Shown piece by piece: positions 57,331 to 62,064 of a stretch of DNA of 62,064 nucleotides. A model generated the notes under the pieces. The model searched no databases, was not told the DNA's origin, and saw only the letters and a program-made list of their open reading frames with translations. Source of the stretch: an uncultured Oscillospiraceae bacterium (lineage in GTDB: Bacteria; Bacillota_A; Clostridia; Oscillospirales; Oscillospiraceae); assembly GCA_910579155.1 (NCBI GenBank), contig CAJTTS010000014.1, positions 1 to 62,064 of the forward strand. The letters run 5' to 3'. The position numbers and the translations under genes are program-made. The first letter of the stretch is position 1, and every line of letters begins with the position of its first letter.

Positions 57331-59529
57331 TCAGGACGGGCGCTTCCGCCCTGTCAGCTCCTCAATGGTGGCCACCACTTGGGCCAGGTCCATGGGCTTG
57401 ACCAGGTGGGCGTTGATACCGCACTCCCTCGACCGGCTCTGGTCGCACTCCATCATGTTGGCGGACAGCGCCACGATGGGGATGCGCGAGAGCGCGGGAT
57501 CGGGCAGGGTCCGGATCGCCCGGGAAGCCTGCCAGCCGTCCATCACCGGCATTTGCAGGTCCATGAGGATCAGGTCATAGGGTCCGGAGGCGGCGTCTTT
57601 CACCTTATCCAAGGCAATCTGGCCGTTTTCGGCGGAGTCAATGTCAAAACCCATCATCCCCAGCAGCTCCTCGGCAATCTCGCGGTTGATATCGTTATCC
57701 TCCACCAGCAGAATGCGCTGAACCGTCTTTCCTCCGGATGCCGGAAGCTGAAGGTCGCCCGCCAAAGGCCGCACCCGGAAGGCCAGGGTGACGGTAAAGA
57801 CGCTGCCCACGTTTACCTCGCTCTTCACGTCCAGGGTTCCGCCTATCATGTCCACCAGGTTCTTCACGATGGCCAGCCCCAGGCCGATGCCGTGGACGCC
57901 GCTGAGGGTGGAGTTCTTTTCCCGGCTGAAGGGCTCGAACACTTTCTCCAGGAATTCCGGGCTGATGCCGATGCCGGTGTCCTCCACCACGAAGCGGTAG
58001 ACCACATAGTCGTTGGGCAGCTCCTCCACCTCGGACACCGAGATGGACACGCGTCCGCCGGGATTGGTATAGGTGACGGCGTTGTTGGCCAGGTACATCA
58101 TGAGCTGCCGCAGCTTCTCCCGGTCGGTGTAGACGGCCGTGTGGGTCAGCCCGGCGCAGTCCAGGGTAAACAGAATGTCCTTCTCCTGGGCCTGGGGCCT
58201 GAGGAAGTCGCAGACGTCCTCGACCACACTGCGCAGGTCGCACTCCGCCTCGTCCAAGCCCACGCCGGATTCTCCCGACAGGGCGGACGCCCGGAGCACC
58301 TCGTCGATCATGTTCAGGAGCTGATGTCCGGCGGTCTCCACCCGGTTCAGATAATCGCCGACCTCCTCCGGGTGATTCAGGTTCATCTTAGCCAGCGTCG
58401 TGAAGCCAAAGATAGCGTTGAGCGGGGTGCGCATGTCGTGGGACATGTTAGACAAAAATACGTTTTTGCTGTTGATCGCCTGATTGGCCTTGGTCAGCGC
58501 CTCCGCCAACAGGGCCTGCTGCTCCATCTCCTGCCGGATTTCCTCCTCTATCCGGCGGTAGCCCAGCACCACCTGGCTCACTCCCTCCCCATGGCTCACA
58601 TTCACCACCCGGAGCTGGAGGTATTGCGGTTCTCCCTGGGACACCACCCGGTAGTTGACGTAATAGGTCCTGGCATTGGACAGCCGTTCCCGGATGTAAT
58701 CCGGCGCGGTGCCCCTGGCCATCAACTCCCGGTCCTCCGGATGAACCCACAACTCCACGTAGCGCTCCACAAACCTGGAAAAAAGCCGATTATCCGGCAA
58801 CTCATCGTAAAACATCTCGGAGGCGCGCCGGCCCATCCGGTAGGGCGTAATCTGATCCTGATCCAAGTCCGCAAAGCAGATGGTATCGTAATTTACGCTC
58901 AGCCCCTCAATGACCTCCAACTGCCGGAGATACTCCTGGTTGATGAGGCCGCGTTCCTTGTCGTATTCCTGGATCAGGTTCCGGAGCTTTTGCTCCTTCT
59001 CCAGCCGGTCGTTGATGAGGAGGGCTTTCTCCAGCAGCATACGCTGCCGCTTCTCCGTGGCGTCCCCCAGGAACACATAGAAGATGTCGCCGATTCCCTC
59101 GATATGGGCATAGTGGCCGTAATCCTCAATCCAGCGGATATCGCCATCCTTGCAGCGGACGCGGTACTCCACATAGTTCACGTCGCACTGGCTGGCGGCG
59201 ATCTGGGCACGGATGCTCTTCTCCACCTCCTCCAGATCATCCGGGTGGACCAGGCCCCGGAAGGAGTTGCCGGTATGGACGCGGAACTCCTCCATACTTT
59301 CGCACCGGAAAATGCTCAGCAAGGCCCGGTTGGCGTAAATGATCTCCTCGTCCCCGTCCGCGTAGTAGATCAGAAAACCGCCGGGCATCTCGTCCAAAAG
59401 GCAGTGCAGCGCTCCGGCGTTTTCTCCCGACGGGGCGGCGCTCTCCGGGCGGGCGCCGTCCGCAGAAGCTGGGCACAGCATCCGCAGGATCTGTTCAATT
59501 CGGGACTGATCGCTCTCCTGTCCGCTCAT
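57331..59529 (-). CDS. Hybrid sensor histidine kinase with PAS domains and receiver
   Basis: 732 residues, no membrane helices. Two PAS-like domains (about 45-160: FLIYYADGDEEIIYANRALL, VHPDDLEEVEKSI; about 190-330: HPEDRELMAR). A coiled coil leads to HisKA with LSNMSHDMRTPLNAIFGF, HATPase (VHGIGLGLAIVKNLVDMIGG) and a C-terminal receiver (about 610-730: LLVEDNDINREIAEELL, DLILMDLQMPVMDGWQA). The receiver ends in KPMDL. Start ATG 59529, with AGAGGGG nine bases upstream. Cytoplasmic multi-PAS kinases of this kind signal redox or metabolites; the ligand is not deducible. Confidence 0.92.
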   Translation of the reverse strand: MSGQESDQSRIEQILRMLCPASADGARPESAAPSGENAGALHCLLDEMPGGFLIYYADGDEEIIYANRALLSIFRCESMEEFRVHTGNSFRGLVHPDDLEEVEKSIRAQIAASQCDVNYVEYRVRCKDGDIRWIEDYGHYAHIEGIGDIFYVFLGDATEKRQRMLLEKALLINDRLEKEQKLRNLIQEYDKERGLINQEYLRQLEVIEGLSVNYDTICFADLDQDQITPYRMGRRASEMFYDELPDNRLFSRFVERYVELWVHPEDRELMARGTAPDYIRERLSNARTYYVNYRVVSQGEPQYLQLRVVNVSHGEGVSQVVLGYRRIEEEIRQEMEQQALLAEALTKANQAINSKNVFLSNMSHDMRTPLNAIFGFTTLAKMNLNHPEEVGDYLNRVETAGHQLLNMIDEVLRASALSGESGVGLDEAECDLRSVVEDVCDFLRPQAQEKDILFTLDCAGLTHTAVYTDREKLRQLMMYLANNAVTYTNPGGRVSISVSEVEELPNDYVVYRFVVEDTGIGISPEFLEKVFEPFSREKNSTLSGVHGIGLGLAIVKNLVDMIGGTLDVKSEVNVGSVFTVTLAFRVRPLAGDLQLPASGGKTVQRILLVEDNDINREIAEELLGMMGFDIDSAENGQIALDKVKDAASGPYDLILMDLQMPVMDGWQASRAIRTLPDPALSRIPIVALSANMMECDQSRSRECGINAHLVKPMDLAQVVATIEELTGRKRPS

Positions 59530-59555
59530 GGTACAACACCCCTCTCGAAGTTGTA

Positions 59556-59584
59556 ATTTTACCACAAAGCGGGAGATTTGTCAC
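59556..59584 (-). promoter_or_regulatory. Promoter of the hybrid kinase gene
   Basis: Minus strand: GTGACA (59584-59579), 17 bases, TAAAAT (59561-59556). Confidence 0.7.
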
Positions 59585-59796
59585 CCACTTCACGTGAAAA
59601 AACCTCACGCTTTGCAAAAAACAGAAAATCAGGCAAAAATCCACATTTTTTCTTCAAAAAAGCAAGAAATCGAAAAAAATGATCCGATTTCCAAAAAAAT
59701 ATGATATGATGAGGCAAAGCCGCCCCAAAAAAATTTTTACTTCGGCGGCATATCCTGTTCTCAACCGCGTCTTTATAGGTGAAAGGAGGCGAGAGC

Positions 59797-60044
59797 ATGG
59801 ACGACGAGGCCATTGTGGCGCCGTACTGGAACCGGGACGAGGCCGCCATCACCGAGACCGACCGAAAATACGGCCCCTATTGCCGTTCTATTGCGCAGAA
59901 CATCCTGTCCAACCGGGAGGACGCGGAGGAGTGCGTCAGCGATACCTGGCGCCACGCGTGGAACGCCATGCCGCCCCAGCGGCCGGGGAGCCTTACTATC
60001 TGTTCGTCATCGGGGACGACATCGAAAACCTCAAACGGCTCTGA
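59797..60044 (+). pseudogene. Remnant of an ECF-type sigma factor fused out of frame to another gene's end
   Basis: ATG 59797 follows AAAGGAGG and starts a typical sigma-70 region 2 fragment: YWNRDEAAITETDRKYGPYC, then NREDAEECVSDTWRHAWNAM. About residue 57 (near 59985) the frame leaves the sigma pattern. In the +1-type neighbouring frame, YYLFVIGDDIENLKRL and a TGA at 60044 look like the C-terminal end of a different protein. An internal deletion joining the head of a sigma gene to the tail of a neighbour would explain this. Confidence 0.65.
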
Positions 60045-60061
60045 GCGCAATCATACAGCAA

Positions 60062-60114
60062 AACGCGGGAGCGCGGGAAATCAGACGATTTTCCATTGCG
60101 CTCCCGCGTTTTTT
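60062..60114 (+). terminator. Terminator after the sigma remnant
   Basis: AACGCGGGAGCGC (60062-60074) pairs perfectly with GCGCTCCCGCGTT (60098-60110), and T-run follows. The ilvD promoter is embedded in its right arm. Confidence 0.85.
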
Positions 60115-60124
60115 ATGATACAAT
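60096..60124 (+). promoter_or_regulatory. Promoter of ilvD
   Basis: TTGCGC (60096-60101), 17 bases, TACAAT (60119-60124), about 37 bases before the start. No T-box motif is present. Confidence 0.6.
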
Positions 60125-60160
60125 ATTTTATCTAACAAAACCGCGAAGGAGATTTTACAT

Positions 60161-61822
60161 ATGCGTTCCGACCAAGTCAAAAAAGGCGTCCCCACCGCAC
60201 CCAACCGCTCCCTGTTCTACGCCTTGGGCTACACCAGGGAGGAGCTGGAGCGGCCCCTCATCGGCGTGGTGTGCTCCTATAACGAGATCGTACCCGGCCA
60301 CATGAACCTGGACAAGATCGCCGAGGCGGTGAAGGCGGGGGTCCGGGCCGCGGGCGGCACCCCCATCGAATTCCCCGCCATCGCCGTGTGCGACGGCATC
60401 GCCATGGGCCATGTGGGCATGAAGTATTCCCTGGTCACCCGGGACCTCATCGCCGACTCCACCGAGGCCATGGCCATGGCCCACCAGTTCGACGGACTGG
60501 TCATGATCCCCAACTGCGACAAGAACGTGCCAGGGCTGCTGATGGCGGCGGCCCGTGTAAACATCCCCGCCATCTTCTGCTCCGGCGGGCCCATGCTGGC
60601 GGGGAAGCTCAACGACGGGCGGCGCACCTGCCTGTCCCACATGTTCGAGGCCGTGGGCAGCTACTACGCGGGCAAGCTGGACGAGGATGGCGTGGACGAG
60701 TACGTCAACAACGCCTGCCCTACCTGCGGCTCCTGCTCCGGCATGTACACCGCCAACTCCATGAACTGCCTCACCGAGGCCATCGGCATGGGCCTGAAGG
60801 GCAACGGCACCATCCCCGCCGTGTGGTCGGCCCGGCTCCGGCTGGCCAAGCACGCGGGCATGCAGATCATGGAGCTGGTCAAACAGGACATCAAGCCCCG
60901 GGACATCATGACCGAAGCCGCCTTTCACAACGCCGAGACGGTGGATATGGCCCTGGGCTGCTCCACCAACACCATGCTCCACCTGCCCGCCATCGCCCAC
61001 GAGTGCGGCATTGAGCTGGATTTGGACATGTCCAACGAGATTTCCTCCAAGACCCCCAACCTGTGCCACCTGGCCCCCGCCGGGGACACCTATATGGAGG
61101 ACCTGGAAGGGGCGGGCGGCGTCCACGCCGTGATGGCCGAGCTGACCAAAAAGGGCCTGCTGGACACCAGCGTCCTCACCTGCACCGGCAAGACCCTGGG
61201 CGAGAACCTGAAGGGCGTGGTCAACCGCAATCACGAGCTCATCCACCCCATCGACAACCCCTACTCCCACGACGGCGGCATCGCGGTGCTCAAGGGCAAC
61301 CTGGCCCCCGAGGGCTGCGTGGTGAAGCGCTCCGCCGTGGCCCCCGAGATGATGAAGCACCAGGGCCCCGCCCGGGTGTTCAACTCCGAGGAAGAAGCCA
61401 TCGAGGCCATCTATGCCGGGAAGATCGTGTCGGGAGACGTGGTGGTCATCCGCTACGAGGGGCCCAAGGGCGGCCCCGGCATGCGGGAGATGCTCAACCC
61501 CACCTCCGCCATCGCGGGCATGGGGCTGGACAAGGACGTGGCCCTCATCACCGACGGTCGGTTCTCCGGCGCCACCCGGGGAGCCTCCATCGGCCACGTC
61601 TGCCCCGAGGCCGCCCAGGGCGGCACCATCGCCTTTGTGGAGGAGGGCGACCAGATCGCCATCGACATTTCCTCCTGTAAGATCGACCTGCTGGTGGACG
61701 ACGCCACCCTCGCCGCCCGAAAGGCCGCATGGGTGTGCCCCGAACCCAAGATCAAGACCGGCTATCTGGCCCGGTACGCCAAACTGGTCACCTCCGCCGC
61801 CCGTGGCGCGGTGCTGGAATAA
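60161..61822 (+). CDS. ilvD: Dihydroxy-acid dehydratase
   Basis: Dehydrates 2,3-dihydroxyisovalerate (and the isoleucine analogue) to the 2-oxo acid, the third step of branched-chain amino acid synthesis, using an iron-sulfur cluster. 553 residues. Cluster cysteines are in PNCDKNVPG and [38 protein letters not shown] is the C-terminal signature. Start ATG 60161, with CGAAGGAG upstream. It is far from ilvBNC and lacks their T-box. Confidence 0.97.
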   Translation: MRSDQVKKGVPTAPNRSLFYALGYTREELERPLIGVVCSYNEIVPGHMNLDKIAEAVKAGVRAAGGTPIEFPAIAVCDGIAMGHVGMKYSLVTRDLIADSTEAMAMAHQFDGLVMIPNCDKNVPGLLMAAARVNIPAIFCSGGPMLAGKLNDGRRTCLSHMFEAVGSYYAGKLDEDGVDEYVNNACPTCGSCSGMYTANSMNCLTEAIGMGLKGNGTIPAVWSARLRLAKHAGMQIMELVKQDIKPRDIMTEAAFHNAETVDMALGCSTNTMLHLPAIAHECGIELDLDMSNEISSKTPNLCHLAPAGDTYMEDLEGAGGVHAVMAELTKKGLLDTSVLTCTGKTLGENLKGVVNRNHELIHPIDNPYSHDGGIAVLKGNLAPEGCVVKRSAVAPEMMKHQGPARVFNSEEEAIEAIYAGKIVSGDVVVIRYEGPKGGPGMREMLNPTSAIAGMGLDKDVALITDGRFSGATRGASIGHVCPEAAQGGTIAFVEEGDQIAIDISSCKIDLLVDDATLAARKAAWVCPEPKIKTGYLARYAKLVTSAARGAVLE

Positions 61823-61854
61823 AAAGCCCTTTCTCTTTTAAGATATGCGTTGTC

Positions 61855-61907
61855 CGGCGCGGAAAAGAGGCGCGCAAGCCGCCCGCCTCCTTTCCGCGCC
61901 GTTTTTT
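61855..61907 (+). terminator. Intrinsic terminator of ilvD
   Basis: CGGCGCGGAAA (61855-61865) pairs perfectly with TTTCCGCGCCG (61891-61901), then six T. Confidence 0.88.
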
Positions 61908-61980
61908 GCAGTAAATAATGCGGTATGGAAAAGCAAGAATTTGTATTGTTTTAAGTATCGTATCATATAGTGGTGTCCTC

Positions 61981-62064
61981 CTATTTTCTGTTAAAAAGTA
62001 TATCGCAGGCAAGTCCTACTGCCCCTAAACCAAACAGGCAGGTGGCGGCTGATTTATAGCCTTT
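61981..62064 (-). CDS. C-terminal end of a possible minus-strand gene, cut by the window edge
   Basis: Reading left from the window edge, 27 codons are open and end with TAG at 61983-61981: KSAATCLFGLGAVGLAC is part of a hydrophobic, cysteine-bearing C terminus. A ribosome-site-like AGGAGG follows just after the stop (61980-61975), hinting at a downstream ATG near 61965, but no long frame follows. Too little is visible to name it. Confidence 0.3.
   Translation of the reverse strand, partial: KGYKSAATCLFGLGAVGLACDILFNRK

Noticed and set aside
61788..62012. Minus-strand 74-codon open frame after ilvD
   Set aside because: It runs through the ilvD terminator and into the ilvD end; no ribosome site.
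1..62064. CRISPR array, rRNA or tRNA genes
   Set aside because: No regularly spaced repeats, and no rRNA or tRNA cloverleaf-like sequence with the conserved T-loop was found on reading.

Overview
The window reads as a chromosomal segment of a GC-rich, spore-forming gut Clostridia, most like the Oscillospiraceae (Flavonifractor, Pseudoflavonifractor or Lawsonibacter type). This is inferred from gene content (DUF1540, DUF421 with DUF4363, a TepA-like protease, a T-box on ilvB, a TnpX/TnpV-type element) and from strong AGGAGG ribosome sites with frequent TTG and GTG starts. No rRNA, tRNA or CRISPR array was seen.

Layout. 1-~6080 is a mobilisable element of the Tn4451/TnpX type, partly outside the window. 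It carries a large serine recombinase, TnpW-like, MobC-like and TnpV proteins, a hairpin-rich non-coding region that could be an oriT, and an AT-richer three-gene cargo with its own promoters: a zinc-ribbon/membrane/LRR protein, a DUF2089 protein and a PD-(D/E)XK nuclease-like protein. 6.2-12.9 kb holds a CNNM/HlyC-type protein, pyruvate kinase, two-subunit L-serine dehydratase with an RmlD-like reductase, and small membrane and unknown genes. 13.3-17.1 kb is a T-box-controlled ilvB-ilvN-ilvC operon; its partner ilvD lies alone at 60.2 kb behind an ordinary promoter. 17.1-18.9 kb has a small regulator, an unknown gene and a ferredoxin-type aldo/keto reductase.

19.2-28.4 kb, minus strand, is one long apparent operon: carA, carB, three unknown genes, guaA, then a lipoprotein gene broken by an in-frame amber codon. 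28.6-39.9 kb, plus strand, has DUF421/DUF4363, then a long run ddl, murF, ABC-F, DUF218, prfA, a HAD phosphatase fused to a membrane domain, ywlC, coaE and an M18 aminopeptidase. 40.1-46.2 kb, minus strand, has a small operon with rluA, a TepA-like protease, copper homeostasis (csoR, copA with a fused C-terminal CopZ-like domain) and a FlK-like thioesterase.

46.3-51.8 kb is a response regulator, a TfoX-like protein, an ABC ATPase, three tandem paralogous permeases and a histidine kinase, probably a sensor/detoxification module. Then come a MATE transporter and a coiled-coil protein. 54.3-59.5 kb, minus strand, is a signalling cluster: hybrid kinase, PAS protein, response-regulator diguanylate cyclase and an rRNA methyltransferase. 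A decayed sigma-factor locus precedes ilvD.

The most notable structures not explained by genes are a four-copy dispersed hairpin repeat, the paired hairpins of the mobile element, a terminator that overlaps the tepA ribosome site, direct repeats in front of the three-permease transporter, and stop codons lying in hairpin loops.
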